DNA from: Dyadobacter sp. Leaf189
GTDB lineage: Bacteria > Bacteroidota > Bacteroidia > Cytophagales > Spirosomataceae
Length of the DNA: 64,000 nt
Assembly: GCF_001424405.1 (NCBI RefSeq)
Contig: NZ_LMPS01000001.1
Location: forward strand, 1,795,999-1,859,998
Direction: 5' to 3'
The position numbers and the translations under genes were made by a program. Positions 37,560-46,053 of this stretch are shown here, one piece after another (positions within the stretch are counted from its first letter, which is position 1; each line of letters opens with the position of its first letter). The notes beneath the pieces are model-generated. The model saw only the letters and a program-made list of their open reading frames with translations. It made no database searches and was not told the DNA's origin.

Positions 37560-38654
37560 ATGCCCTTAAAAATTGTGTACAGACCCTGTACGCTTCATTT
37601 TCGTAAAGAAGCTGGCACCTCGCGTGGGGTTCTTACACAAAAGACTTCCTGGATTCTGCAGGTAACAGATTCTGAACAGCCGGGGCTTGCCGGCTACGGA
37701 GAATGCGGCCCGCTTCCGGGATTATCCGTCGACGATCTTCCTGACTTTGAACCACAGCTCCGCGCCGTTTGCGACCTGTTCAATGAACTTGATCTTGACG
37801 TCTTTCCATTCAACCTCGGCATTATCCTCGACCAGGTTGTTCCGCAGCACCTGCCTTCCATTCGTTTCGGAGTTGAAAGTGCGTTGCTGGACATTATGAA
37901 AGGCGGCAACCGCAAACCATTCAGGAATACTTTTTCGGAAGGAAAAACAGGCGTGCTGATGAACGGGCTGATCTGGATGGGCTCTTATGAAAATATGCTC
38001 GAACAGGTGGAAGAAAAGCTCGCGCAAGGCTTTACTACCCTAAAAATGAAAGTCGGCGCCATTGATTTTGATAAAGAATGCCGCATTCTTGAAACAGTGC
38101 GGAGCAAGTACAACAAGGAGCAGATCACGTTGCGTGTAGATGCAAACGGTGCTTTTTCACCTGCCGATGTGCATCAAAAACTGAATGCGCTCGCCGCATT
38201 TGACCTGCACTCGATAGAACAACCCGTCAAAGCCGGGCAGCATGAATTGATGGCTGCATTGTGCCAGTCTTCGCCTGTGCCAGTAGCGCTCGACGAGGAG
38301 CTGATAGGAGTGTTTGATTACCGTGACAAATTCGCACTGCTCAAAAAGCTCGCTCCTCCATTTATCATATTAAAACCGACGCTGCTGGGTGGTTTCCGGC
38401 ATACAAGCGAATGGATAGAAATTGCGAACCGGCTTCAAATCGGCTGGTGGATCACTTCGGCACTGGAATCGAATATCGGATTAAATGCGATCGCGCAGTA
38501 TACAGCCGCATTTGATAACCCGCTTCCGCAGGGATTGGGTACCGGGCAGCTTTTTGTTAACAATTTCGATTCGCCGCTGGAAGTCAGGAATGGGTACCTG
38601 CATTATAATGCGGAAAAAAGCTGGTCGCTGCCCGATTTCGCAAACGCCGGTTAA
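37560..38654 (+). CDS. menC: o-Succinylbenzoate synthase (enolase superfamily)
   Basis: 364 residues. Menaquinone pathway enzyme that dehydrates SHCHC to o-succinylbenzoate. Enolase-superfamily catalytic set: Lys162/Lys164 in TLKMKVG, Asp194 in RVDANGAF, Glu220 in SIEQPVK, Asp245 in ALDEEL and Lys272 in ILKPTLLGG. Dipeptide epimerases share this set; the menC call is by resemblance to Bacteroidota MenC and is not backed by neighbouring men genes. Its last 4 bp overlap the end of hemF. Confidence 0.82.
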   Translation: MPLKIVYRPCTLHFRKEAGTSRGVLTQKTSWILQVTDSEQPGLAGYGECGPLPGLSVDDLPDFEPQLRAVCDLFNELDLDVFPFNLGIILDQVVPQHLPSIRFGVESALLDIMKGGNRKPFRNTFSEGKTGVLMNGLIWMGSYENMLEQVEEKLAQGFTTLKMKVGAIDFDKECRILETVRSKYNKEQITLRVDANGAFSPADVHQKLNALAAFDLHSIEQPVKAGQHELMAALCQSSPVPVALDEELIGVFDYRDKFALLKKLAPPFIILKPTLLGGFRHTSEWIEIANRLQIGWWITSALESNIGLNAIAQYTAAFDNPLPQGLGTGQLFVNNFDSPLEVRNGYLHYNAEKSWSLPDFANAG

Positions 38655-39568
38655 TTAACCCAGTTCACGCCTTTTCTTAGCAATTTCAAAGTCTCAGCTT
38701 CCCGTGAGCCGGCTTCGGGGGTAAAGTTGTACTCCCAATTTGCCTGTGGGGGTAAGCTCATTAGTATTGATTCGGTGCGTCCATTTGTTTCCAGACCGAA
38801 CTTGGTACCTCTGTCCCACACCAGGTTAAACTCCACATAGCGGCCACGCCGCAGATACTGCCACTGTTTTTCATGTTCCGTAAATGGATCATTCCTGTGC
38901 TTTTCCATTAAAGCGGTATAAACAGGCGCAAAGTTTTCGCCAACTTCTTTGACGAATGCAAAAAGCGCTTCTTTCGATAATCCTTGCCCTTTACCTTCTT
39001 CATCCGGTTTCAGGTAGTCGAAGAAAATGCCGCCGACGCCCCGGGTCTCTGATCTGTGCGGGATATAAAAGTAATCGTCAGCCCAGGTGCTGAACTCGGG
39101 ATAAAAAGCCTCGTGGTGTTTGTCACAGGCTGCTTTTAAAGTTTGATGGAAAAAACGCGCATCTTCTTGCACCACATAGTGCGGGGTAAGGTCGATGCCG
39201 CCGCCAAACCAGCAGGTACCATTGCTGAGCTCGAAATAGCGGACGTTCATGTGTATAATAGGAACGTGCGGGTTGTGGGGATGCATGACAATGGAAACGC
39301 CCGTGGCAGTAAAATGGAAATCGTCGCCGGGGTTCAGGTTCATTTGCTGGCGCAACCTCGGATGTACCTCGCCTTTGACACTCGAAAAATTAACCCCGCC
39401 TTTTTCAATCACATTCCCATTCTGGATCAGCCGCGTTCTTCCGCCACCGCCTGAGTGATGCTCCCACAGATCTTCCTGAAACCGGGCAACACCATCGGTA
39501 CCTTCCAGCGCGCTGCAAATGCGATCCTGTAAATCCTTAAAAAACGCTTCTATTTCTTCAACTCTCAT
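38651..39568 (-). CDS. hemF: Oxygen-dependent coproporphyrinogen III oxidase
   Basis: 305 residues from ATG 39568; a TTG nine codons upstream is less likely. It oxidatively decarboxylates coproporphyrinogen III in haem biosynthesis. Family motifs are clear: FQEDLWEHHSGGGGRTRLI, GVNFSSVKGEVHPRLRQQ, GVSIVMHPHNPHVP, NVRYFELSNGTCWFGGGIDL, TPHYV, RGVGGIFFDYL and YVEFNLVWDRGTKFGL. It converges on menC with a 4-bp overlap at a TTAA sequence. Confidence 0.96.
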   Translation of the reverse strand: MRVEEIEAFFKDLQDRICSALEGTDGVARFQEDLWEHHSGGGGRTRLIQNGNVIEKGGVNFSSVKGEVHPRLRQQMNLNPGDDFHFTATGVSIVMHPHNPHVPIIHMNVRYFELSNGTCWFGGGIDLTPHYVVQEDARFFHQTLKAACDKHHEAFYPEFSTWADDYFYIPHRSETRGVGGIFFDYLKPDEEGKGQGLSKEALFAFVKEVGENFAPVYTALMEKHRNDPFTEHEKQWQYLRRGRYVEFNLVWDRGTKFGLETNGRTESILMSLPPQANWEYNFTPEAGSREAETLKLLRKGVNWVN

Positions 39569-39641
39569 AATTTTCACTTGATATCCAGCCGGCAAAAGTA
39601 CGATAAAAGTGAAAGGGAAGATAGTTAATAAAGCAGAGAGG

Positions 39642-39672
39642 TTGACACGCGTTACGTAACGTGTTACATTTG
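39642..39672 (+). promoter_or_regulatory. higBA promoter with palindromic operator
   Basis: TTG at 39642-39644 and TACATTTG at 39665-39672 are spaced by 20 bp, a very good Bacteroidetes promoter. A dyad with core GTTACGTAAC (39651-39660), extended on both sides to about 39647-39664, lies exactly between the two boxes. This is where an antitoxin would repress its own operon. The -7 box ends only 3 bp before the higB start codon, so the transcript may have almost no leader. Confidence 0.7.
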
Positions 39673-39675
39673 TAA

Positions 39676-39954
39676 ATGATCAGAAGCATCGTCAGCAAAC
39701 CCCTCAGATTGTTTTATCAAAAAGGTGACAGCTCTAAATTACCGGCTTCACAATTAGGTAAGATCAGCCTTGTATTAACATTGCTTGATGCTGCAAGTAT
39801 TCCGGAAGAAATGGATTTTCCAGGTTCAGGATTACACAAGCTATCAGGTGAACTAAAAGATTTCTGGGCTGTTAAGATCAATGCGAATTATCGAATTATT
39901 TTCAGGTTTGAGGGAAAAGATGTGACAGATGTGGATTATCTGGACTATCATTAA
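39676..39954 (+). CDS. higB: HigB-type mRNA-interferase toxin
   Basis: 92 residues of the RelE/HigB fold: MIRSIVSKPLRLFYQKGDSS, then GSGLHKLSGELKDFWAVKIN and ANYRIIFRFEGKDVTDVDYL. The conserved basic and aromatic residues near the end (NYRIIFRF, DYH) are in place. Toxins of this family cleave mRNA on the ribosome. The antitoxin gene follows 11 bp later, the toxin-first order typical of higBA. The start codon is set by the conserved beginning of the family, although the promoter leaves nearly no leader. Confidence 0.9.
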   Translation: MIRSIVSKPLRLFYQKGDSSKLPASQLGKISLVLTLLDAASIPEEMDFPGSGLHKLSGELKDFWAVKINANYRIIFRFEGKDVTDVDYLDYH

Positions 39955-39965
39955 ATAAAGCTTAT

Positions 39966-40301
39966 ATGGAAGAGCATAGTGTAAAAGGCCCGATGAAGAA
40001 TCCGGTACATCCAGGTACGGTACTTAGAGACCTGTATCTTGGACCATTGGAGTTGACGATTACCGATGCTGCAAAAGGGTTGGGCGTAACGCGTAAGACA
40101 CTTTCACAACTTATAAACGGACATCAGGCAGTCACGCCTGACATGGCGCTCAGACTTGCGGAAGCATTTAACACAACTCCGCAGCTCTGGCTTAACATGC
40201 AGCAAAATTATGACCTAAGGGAAGCGGAGAAAAAGGTAAAAACGCATACAGTCACCCACTTCTGGGCTCCTTCGCAATCCCGCAATGCGAAGGTTGTCTG
40301 A
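39966..40301 (+). CDS. higA: HigA-type antitoxin (XRE helix-turn-helix)
   Basis: 111 residues. The helix-turn-helix is ITDAAKGLGVTRKTLSQLIN, followed by GHQAVTPDMALRLAEAFNTT, the usual HigA pattern; PVHPGTVLRDLYL marks the start of the domain. It neutralises HigB and represses the operon, probably through the palindrome at 39651. An internal Met at residue 10 could also be the start. A bidirectional terminator lies 26 bp after the stop. Confidence 0.92.
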   Translation: MEEHSVKGPMKNPVHPGTVLRDLYLGPLELTITDAAKGLGVTRKTLSQLINGHQAVTPDMALRLAEAFNTTPQLWLNMQQNYDLREAEKKVKTHTVTHFWAPSQSRNAKVV

Positions 40302-40327
40302 CCATTGTGTAAGTACAGTTCCTTTAC

Positions 40328-40365
40328 AAACAGAAAAGCGGAGCACCAGCTCCGCTTTTCTGTTT
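40328..40365. terminator. Bidirectional terminator between higA and the lipoprotein gene
   Basis: A 17-bp perfect stem (AAACAGAAAAGCGGAGC with its complement) and 4-nt loop, with A-rich and T-rich ends that can serve both convergent genes. Confidence 0.8.
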
Positions 40366-40386
40366 ACTAATAACTTCTTTTAAACC

Positions 40387-40821
40387 TCAATCATCAATTC
40401 GCAGGAAGGTGCCGCTCAGGTTAAATACCAGCTCTTTTCGGTTGGATAGTTTGACTTCCTGCGTTGTTTTGCTCTTTTCCCACTCCGTAATGAAGTGATC
40501 AGCATAGTTGGTTTGTACGTATTCGAGCACTTTCAAAGGAATAACGCTGTCGGGGATCTTCGTGTCGTTGGTACCATCCACACTATAACATTCCCCTTTA
40601 TTGTCAAACTCCAGCGCGACCTGATTATCCAAAATCACATCATAGCTCGTCAGCAGATCGTCGCGGTCACGTACGACGCGGGAAATGCGGGCATCGGGAA
40701 AATGGGCCTCAATAAATTCATTGGCCTGTGGCGGCAAGCTGGTTTCGTCCACTACTTTTTCGTTATCGCAGCCAGTAATTGCCGCCAGGATCAGCATCAG
40801 GTAAATTGAAAGCGTCTTCAT
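40387..40821 (-). CDS. PepSY-like (BLIP-like) domain lipoprotein
   Basis: 144 residues from ATG 40821. The signal peptide ends in a lipobox (LMLILAAITGC, Cys about 18). Two similar halves follow: LPPQANEFIEAHFPDARISR with DVILDNQVALEFDNKGE, and SVIPLKVLEYVQTNYADHFI with EVKLSNRKELVFNLSGTF. This matches the Bacteroidota PepSY-like/beta-lactamase-inhibitor-like family, usually periplasmic and of unclear role. It lies downstream of the blaR1-like gene but with 80 bp between them. Confidence 0.82.
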   Translation of the reverse strand: MKTLSIYLMLILAAITGCDNEKVVDETSLPPQANEFIEAHFPDARISRVVRDRDDLLTSYDVILDNQVALEFDNKGECYSVDGTNDTKIPDSVIPLKVLEYVQTNYADHFITEWEKSKTTQEVKLSNRKELVFNLSGTFLRIDD

Positions 40822-40901
40822 CATTCTTTTCCGTTAGTTAAACATTGCTTTTGATGATGACAGGTGACCCCCTCGATCCCCCTATGCGGTTGCTACATTT
40901 T

Positions 40902-42437
40902 TTAAAATTTCTTTGGCCTTTCTCCCAGCCAGCCGATCCTGCTGATAAATACGCGGTCATTGATTCTTCGCTGGTAGTTTTTGTCGAAATAGTCGTTGGT
41001 GGTGAGGTCCAGCTGGTATTTGTATGACCTTCCTTTTAATGCAGCTCCGTACAATTTACTAAGATCGTACTCCGCGATGTCGGAAGGTTTGTATTTGTTG
41101 AGTTCGGAGTTCGGTACATGCTTTTCATTGATCCATACTCCGAAAACAGAAGCCTTTTTCCAGTTTTCAAACATCTCTGCATCCGGCGCTTTCTTCACAG
41201 GTATACCCATCTGGAACACTGTAATGCCGGAATCTGCGGCCATTTCAAGTTGTTCCCTGTTCATTTTTGTAAACAGCACATGCATTCTGTCTTCTAGCTT
41301 TGGCGCCATTCTGACCATCGGGTCAATACGGCCGTTTCTCTTGTTGGTGACGTAAGTGGTATGTTTTTCAATGGTATTATAAAATTCTGCCTGCTCTGCT
41401 TCGCTGATCCCCGGCCCTGGTTTCGAAATAAGTCTGCTATGCCGGAAATCGGCCCCGGGTTTTTGTTGTTTGTCCGAATTCTGATCGAATTTAATCGTAA
41501 CCACATCTACCGACGGCAAAGCTTTTGCTACCAGCTTCCCGCCTTTTTCGACCTGTGCGTAGATCTTGTCCGCAAACGTAAAAGTGAGCGCGAATGCAAG
41601 CAGGGCAATCGAAAATTGTTTGGCCAGTTGCCTGTTCAGATTTTTGATTTTCGTCATCATAGCTAATCGTTTTTTGGTGATAGAATAGTTGAAGCTGCTT
41701 GTCAGGCTTGCATGCTGCTTTTGAAGAACGGTATCCAGAAGCAGCAGCTGGTAGCTTTTTACATCGGAAAACGCTTTTAAAACAGCCTCATCGGCCAGAA
41801 ACTCGTGGTTAAGTCTGATTGCTTTTTTGTAAAAGAAAAGGAATGGATTGAACCACATCAGTGCGTGGACCAGCTCGATAAGAAGAATGTCAACTGAATG
41901 CATTTCCCGCGCATGGGCCAGTTCGTGGGTGAGGATTTCACGCCTTATCTGCTCGTTTTCGTAGGATTTTTCAGGAATAAAGATGTTGTCCAGGAAAGTG
42001 TAAGTAACAATGTCCTGCGGTACCAAAACCAGCGTTGCCTCGCGCAGCTTGATAATATTACATCTGGCCCGCAATCTTAAAATCGCCAGTACATTCCTGC
42101 CGAACCTGAGCAGTAGGAGCAAGGCAGGCAAACAGAATGTAATTTGCAAATACATCGTAAAATCGAATGGCGCAGACTGCACAGTGGCGGCTGGCAGCGG
42201 GGTACTTTCGGCTGGACTGATTGCTGTCATCATGCCGGGCAATGCGGTTGCTATCGGCCTGATCACGTTGTCAGGAGCTAAGTCAATGGATATCAGCGGT
42301 ACCGACAAGGAGAATGCCAGTGAAAGCAGCAAATAGGCGCGGTTGAAATGCAGCATCTTTTCCCTTTCGAGAAAAAGATGGTAGACCGCGATCAGGATAC
42401 CCGAGCACAGGATCGATTTTACGAGATAGTCAGTCAT
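40902..42437 (-). CDS. BlaR1-type M56 membrane metallopeptidase
   Basis: 511 residues. Membrane helices lie at about 5-23, 33-52, 96-112 and 276-292. The M56 zinc motif is HELAH (His171, Glu172, His175), with the downstream ELVHALMWFNPFLFFYKKA that completes the family. There is no penicillin-binding sensor domain: the 200-residue C-terminal part is unrelated and lies after the last helix. It should be a signal-activated protease acting on the BlaI-like repressor encoded upstream, with which it overlaps by 8 bp. What it senses is unknown, and a beta-lactam role should not be assumed. Confidence 0.9.
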   Translation of the reverse strand: MTDYLVKSILCSGILIAVYHLFLEREKMLHFNRAYLLLSLAFSLSVPLISIDLAPDNVIRPIATALPGMMTAISPAESTPLPAATVQSAPFDFTMYLQITFCLPALLLLLRFGRNVLAILRLRARCNIIKLREATLVLVPQDIVTYTFLDNIFIPEKSYENEQIRREILTHELAHAREMHSVDILLIELVHALMWFNPFLFFYKKAIRLNHEFLADEAVLKAFSDVKSYQLLLLDTVLQKQHASLTSSFNYSITKKRLAMMTKIKNLNRQLAKQFSIALLAFALTFTFADKIYAQVEKGGKLVAKALPSVDVVTIKFDQNSDKQQKPGADFRHSRLISKPGPGISEAEQAEFYNTIEKHTTYVTNKRNGRIDPMVRMAPKLEDRMHVLFTKMNREQLEMAADSGITVFQMGIPVKKAPDAEMFENWKKASVFGVWINEKHVPNSELNKYKPSDIAEYDLSKLYGAALKGRSYKYQLDLTTNDYFDKNYQRRINDRVFISRIGWLGERPKKF

Positions 42438-42804
42438 TTTTCTTGCGGTTTATTTCTTCATTGATGACCTCCCTGAGTTGTTCCAGTTCTTCTGTCGATA
42501 GATTAGTATCCCTCGCAAAGAAGGAGCCGAATTGTGCTGCAGAATTATTGAAGAAGTTGCGGATCAATCCATTCACGTGGTTAGAAAAGTAATCGCTTTT
42601 GGAAACGAGCGGATAATACTGCCGCGAATTGCCGAACATATTATAAGCCACAAAGCCTTTGTCCTGCATTCGTTTCAACAAGGTGATCACAGTAGTCTGC
42701 GCGGGTTTAGGCTCCGGCAGCGCCTCTATCAATTCCTTCAGGAATAGTTTCTCATGTTTCCACAACGGTTCCATTATCTGTTCTTCTGCTTTCGTCAGGC
42801 TCAT
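42430..42804 (-). CDS. BlaI/MecI-family repressor
   Basis: 124 residues. Winged helix at the N-terminus: LTKAEEQIMEPLWKHEKLFL, PKPAQTTVITLLKRMQDKGF and VAYNMFGNSRQYYPLVSKSD; the C-terminal helices serve for dimerisation and proteolytic control. It should repress its own operon through the dyads immediately upstream and be cleaved when the M56 partner is active. The start codon lies about 23 bp after the predicted transcription start. Confidence 0.94.
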   Translation of the reverse strand: MSLTKAEEQIMEPLWKHEKLFLKELIEALPEPKPAQTTVITLLKRMQDKGFVAYNMFGNSRQYYPLVSKSDYFSNHVNGLIRNFFNNSAAQFGSFFARDTNLSTEELEQLREVINEEINRKKND

Positions 42805-42810
42805 TGCTCT

Positions 42811-42862
42811 ACAATAAAATTGTTTACTCTACAAATGTAGATTAATGTTTTTAAATCGCAAA
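42811..42862 (-). promoter_or_regulatory. blaI promoter overlapping BlaI-type operator dyads
   Basis: On the minus strand TTTG (42859-42862) and TACATTTG (42832-42839) are separated by exactly 19 bp, a consensus promoter. The -7 box lies inside the dyad CTACAAATGTAG (42829-42840), which fits the BlaI/MecI TACAnnTGTA pattern. A second dyad, ACAAT-AAA-ATTGT, follows at 42811-42823. Repressor bound here would block the promoter. Confidence 0.75.
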
Positions 42863-42965
42863 TATTTATGGAAAAAAGACAAAAATAGTTTTGCAAACCG
42901 GGACAGCAGGATAGTTAGTAACCACTTAGCAACTACTTTTACAGTCCAAATTGACAACCTTACAA

Positions 42966-45266
42966 ATGCTCAGACTGCTACCGTTCTTCCTTCTGTTTTT
43001 TACAGCCAGCTTTGCCCAAACCCACACTTCAACCATCCGCGGAACGGTACGCGACGCGGATAGCGGTCAGCCGCTGGTCGGTGCGACCGTGCAGCTCGCG
43101 CAGGGCCAGAGTGGCACGATTACTGCCCCGGATGGTACTTTTCGATTTGATCAGCTGCAAGTCGGACGCTACCAGCTTACGGTTACTTATGTGGGTTACG
43201 AAGCGATTGTGGTTCCTGAAATTTTACTTGAATCAGGGAAGGAGAATCTCGTACAGGTGAGGCTGAGCCCGGCAGGCAGGGACTTGCAGGAGGCGACGGT
43301 TTCAGCTTCGCGCCCGGTTGCATTCAATAGCTTGCAGCCGATTACCATTGAGCAGACTTTCCGCTACGCAGCCACCTACATGGATCCTGCGCGTGTGGCC
43401 ACTTCCTTTCCGGGTGTTGCAGCGGCGAATGACCAGGCGAATGGACTGGTGGTCCGCGGTAACTCGCCGAATAGTATGCAGTGGCGCCTGGAAGGTGTAG
43501 AGATTGTCAATCCAAACCACCTTTCCAATGCAGGTACATTCAGCGACCGTCCTACTTCCACCGGCGGCGGCGTGAATATCCTGAGCACGCAGTTGCTGGG
43601 GACTTCCAATTTCCTGGCTGGTCCGTTTCCTGCGCAATACGGCAATGTAACCGGCGCGATCCTGGACATGAACCTGCGGAAAGGAAATGATGAACAAACC
43701 GAGTTTACTGGTCAGGCAAGTTTGCTGGGACTTGATTTTGCAGTCGAAGGTCCGTTTTCAAAAAAGTCGAAGGCTTCTTATCTGGTCAACTACCGCTATT
43801 CTTTCACCGGTTTGCTCGGCGCAATGGGCGTGAGTTTCGGTGGGGAAGATATCCGCTTTCAGGATTTGTCATTTAACATCAATATCCCTGCGAAAAACGG
43901 CGGCACATTTACACTTTTCGGAATGGGAGGAGTGAGCAGCAACGACTTCAAGGCTGAGCCGGACAGCACTTTGTGGGAGAAACAAAAGGACGGATATAAT
44001 ATTTTATACAAAAACAAAATGGGCGCAACCGGGGCCACTTACCTTTTGCCTTTCGGTAAAAAAGCCTCGATCAGAACGGTAGCGGCATTTTCCGGACTTT
44101 ATACTTCCCGGAATTCAAATGCTTTATACAAGTCGCCTCTTACTCCTACACCACTGGAAGGTAACGATGTGCAGGCGAGGAATATGATCTCACTAAGTTC
44201 TGTCCTCACTGTTCGTCCCAATGCAAAAAACCGGTTTAAAGTAGGAGCGTACCTCAATTACCGCTACGATAAGCTGGGCGGTTTGTATGAATTCGGGGGT
44301 TTTGACACCAAAATTGTACAGACTTTCGGGAGCTGGAATTACCAGCTGGCACCTTCTGTGACAACAGAACTGGGTCTGCACCTCGTTTCAAGTCAGATTA
44401 CAGCACGGGAAACATTCTCCAACAGCTCCATAGAGCCCCGTGCTTCGGTTAAATGGCAGGTGTCGAACAAGTCACAACTGAGTTTTTCGTACGGTTTGCA
44501 TAGTCAGCTGCAAATCCCGCAACTGTATGCAGCCACATATTCGACCACGAATGTTGCGGGTAACCTGGATCTCGGGCCCACGAGGTCGAACCATTTCGTG
44601 CTGGGTTATCAGCAGGATTTTGGGAAAAACAGCAGTCTGAAAGTGGAAGGTTACCTGCAAGATCAGTTTCAGGTACCAGTTAACATTTACTCGCAATTTT
44701 CGGCTGTTAACCAGCTGGAAAACGGCGTTTATTCGTCACTGGAAAACGATGGGACTGCACGTAATTACGGCATCGAAGCTACTTTCCAGAAGCTGCTCAC
44801 CGACGATTATTATATGCTGATATCCGGCTCACTCTACAATGCCACTTATGTTGTTGACGGTATCAGGCGTGAAAGCAGGTTCAATGGGCGTCATACTTTC
44901 AGTTTTACGGGTGGGAAAGAAATCCGGTCGGGCAATAATACCTGGGGGCTTAATGCAAAAATCCTCTGGTTGGGCGGATTTCGCGACGTGGCGATCAAAG
45001 AGTCCCAATCGCGGGAGTACAATGCAACGGTTTACGAAAACCCCAATGTATTTGCAGTAAGAATGAACGACTACTTTCGTCCGGACCTTCGCATTTACTG
45101 GAAAAAAAGCCACGCCCGCTACAACCGCACCCTGGCACTAGACCTCCAAAATGTATCCGGCACCAAAAACGACGCTTATAGCTATTACGACAGCGTAGAA
45201 AAAAGAGTTGTACGCCAGAAGCAACTGGGATTGATCCCCGTAGTGAGTTACCGGTGGGAGTTTTGA
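42966..45266 (+). CDS. TonB-dependent receptor with carboxypeptidase-regulatory-like domain
   Basis: 766 residues from ATG 42966; the frame also has a TTG at 42951. Signal peptide MLRLLPFFLLFFTASFAQ, then a beta-sandwich (IRGTVRDADSGQPLVGATVQ to about 105), a plug (AATYMDPARVATSFPGVAAA, LVVRGNSPNSMQWRLEGVEI) and a 22-stranded-type barrel ending GLIPVVSYRWEF. The layout is that of the shorter receptors not paired with SusD. It is divergent from blaI across about 160 bp, so the BlaI dyads might also influence it. The ligand is unknown. Confidence 0.93.
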   Translation: MLRLLPFFLLFFTASFAQTHTSTIRGTVRDADSGQPLVGATVQLAQGQSGTITAPDGTFRFDQLQVGRYQLTVTYVGYEAIVVPEILLESGKENLVQVRLSPAGRDLQEATVSASRPVAFNSLQPITIEQTFRYAATYMDPARVATSFPGVAAANDQANGLVVRGNSPNSMQWRLEGVEIVNPNHLSNAGTFSDRPTSTGGGVNILSTQLLGTSNFLAGPFPAQYGNVTGAILDMNLRKGNDEQTEFTGQASLLGLDFAVEGPFSKKSKASYLVNYRYSFTGLLGAMGVSFGGEDIRFQDLSFNINIPAKNGGTFTLFGMGGVSSNDFKAEPDSTLWEKQKDGYNILYKNKMGATGATYLLPFGKKASIRTVAAFSGLYTSRNSNALYKSPLTPTPLEGNDVQARNMISLSSVLTVRPNAKNRFKVGAYLNYRYDKLGGLYEFGGFDTKIVQTFGSWNYQLAPSVTTELGLHLVSSQITARETFSNSSIEPRASVKWQVSNKSQLSFSYGLHSQLQIPQLYAATYSTTNVAGNLDLGPTRSNHFVLGYQQDFGKNSSLKVEGYLQDQFQVPVNIYSQFSAVNQLENGVYSSLENDGTARNYGIEATFQKLLTDDYYMLISGSLYNATYVVDGIRRESRFNGRHTFSFTGGKEIRSGNNTWGLNAKILWLGGFRDVAIKESQSREYNATVYENPNVFAVRMNDYFRPDLRIYWKKSHARYNRTLALDLQNVSGTKNDAYSYYDSVEKRVVRQKQLGLIPVVSYRWEF

Positions 45267-45339
45267 GGTGGAGTTCATGAGTTTAAAGTTTATGAGTTTA
45301 TACAACCTTGTCACGGTGAGCAAAGTCGAACCGGAGGAA

Positions 45340-45471
45340 TTTGTCACACTGAGCGCAGTCGAAGTGGGGGGGAGCAGGGCCCATTTGTCACACTGAGCGG
45401 AGTCGAAGTGGGGGAGAGCAGGGCTCATTTGTCACACTGAGCGCAGTCGAAGTGGGGGAGGGGCACCATTT
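45340..45471. repeat. Three tandem 44-bp repeats
   Basis: Three near-identical units beginning at 45340, 45384 and 45428, each starting TTTGTCACACTGAGCG and continuing with AGTCGAAGTGGGGG. A degenerate copy lies at about 45307-45334. The same core (GTCA..CTGAGCGCAGTCGAAG) recurs in the repeat near 55888. It is a dispersed intergenic element of the kind widespread in Bacteroidota genomes, with no gene content. Confidence 0.85.
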
Positions 45472-45650
45472 TACATTCAGAAATTTTTAATATTTAATGA
45501 ACTAATAACCAGCAGATTTCAAGTTATTCGGCTAATTCAATTACAAACAAAGAACTTTCTTAGCCATAAATGTGTAAATAGCAATGCAATCGAACTTTGT
45601 GCTAATAGCTAAAAGCCAAAAGCCAAAAGCCGACGGCCGATTGCCAAAAT

Positions 45651-46019
45651 GGGGGTGACTGGAATTGACAGCGGGTTGGAAGTCTGTGTGTAAGCATGTC
45701 GGGAGTTGAGATTACCTCCCGTAAATAATGGTCTCAAACAATAACTGGCGAATCTACTTACGCCATGGCTGCTTAATCCGGAGGATTAACCAAATGCCAT
45801 CATCTCTCCACCCCACGTGCTGCCGGGTGGATCCAGAGGTGTCGAACCGCAGCGCTGGTTGGTATATTGATGCGTAAAACCAACGAGACCCTAGTATCTA
45901 AGGCTTAGACGCGGGTCCGCCGCGAACCTTGTCTGGCCCGACAATCTAATCGAGGATAAGCATGTAGAAGGCGCAGGGTTTCCCTGTTCTGGACGAGGGT
46001 TCGACTCCCTCCATCTCCA
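45651..46019 (+). ncRNA. ssrA: Transfer-messenger RNA (tmRNA)
   Basis: The gene begins GGGGGTGACTGGAATTGACA and ends with a T-arm and acceptor GGACGAGGGTTCGACTCCCT then CCATCTCCA, both hallmarks of tmRNA. GGGGGTG at the 5' end pairs with CATCTCC at the 3' end with two G-U pairs; CCA is not encoded. The tag frame is GGC at 45747 to TAA at 45774-45776 and reads GESTYAMAA, close to the GENNYALAA-type tags of Bacteroidota. With SmpB it rescues stalled ribosomes. A terminator follows immediately. Confidence 0.96.
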
Positions 46020-46022
46020 CTG

Positions 46023-46053
46023 AAAGCCGTTTCCATTTAGGAGGCGGCTTTTT
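46023..46053 (+). terminator. Rho-independent terminator of ssrA
   Basis: AAAGCCGTTTCC and GGAGGCGGCTTT form a 12-bp stem with two G-U pairs and a 5-nt loop, followed by further T residues. The same hairpin is repeated at 46132-46163. Confidence 0.88.

Noticed and set aside
40902..42804. Beta-lactam resistance locus
   Set aside because: The M56 protease lacks a penicillin-binding sensor domain and no beta-lactamase is nearby, so resistance cannot be claimed.
45138..45428. 96-residue minus-strand frame near the receptor end
   Set aside because: It is created by the tandem 44-bp repeats and the antisense of the receptor gene.
45340..45471. Possible CRISPR array
   Set aside because: The repeats are directly adjacent with no unique spacers of constant length, and there are no cas genes.
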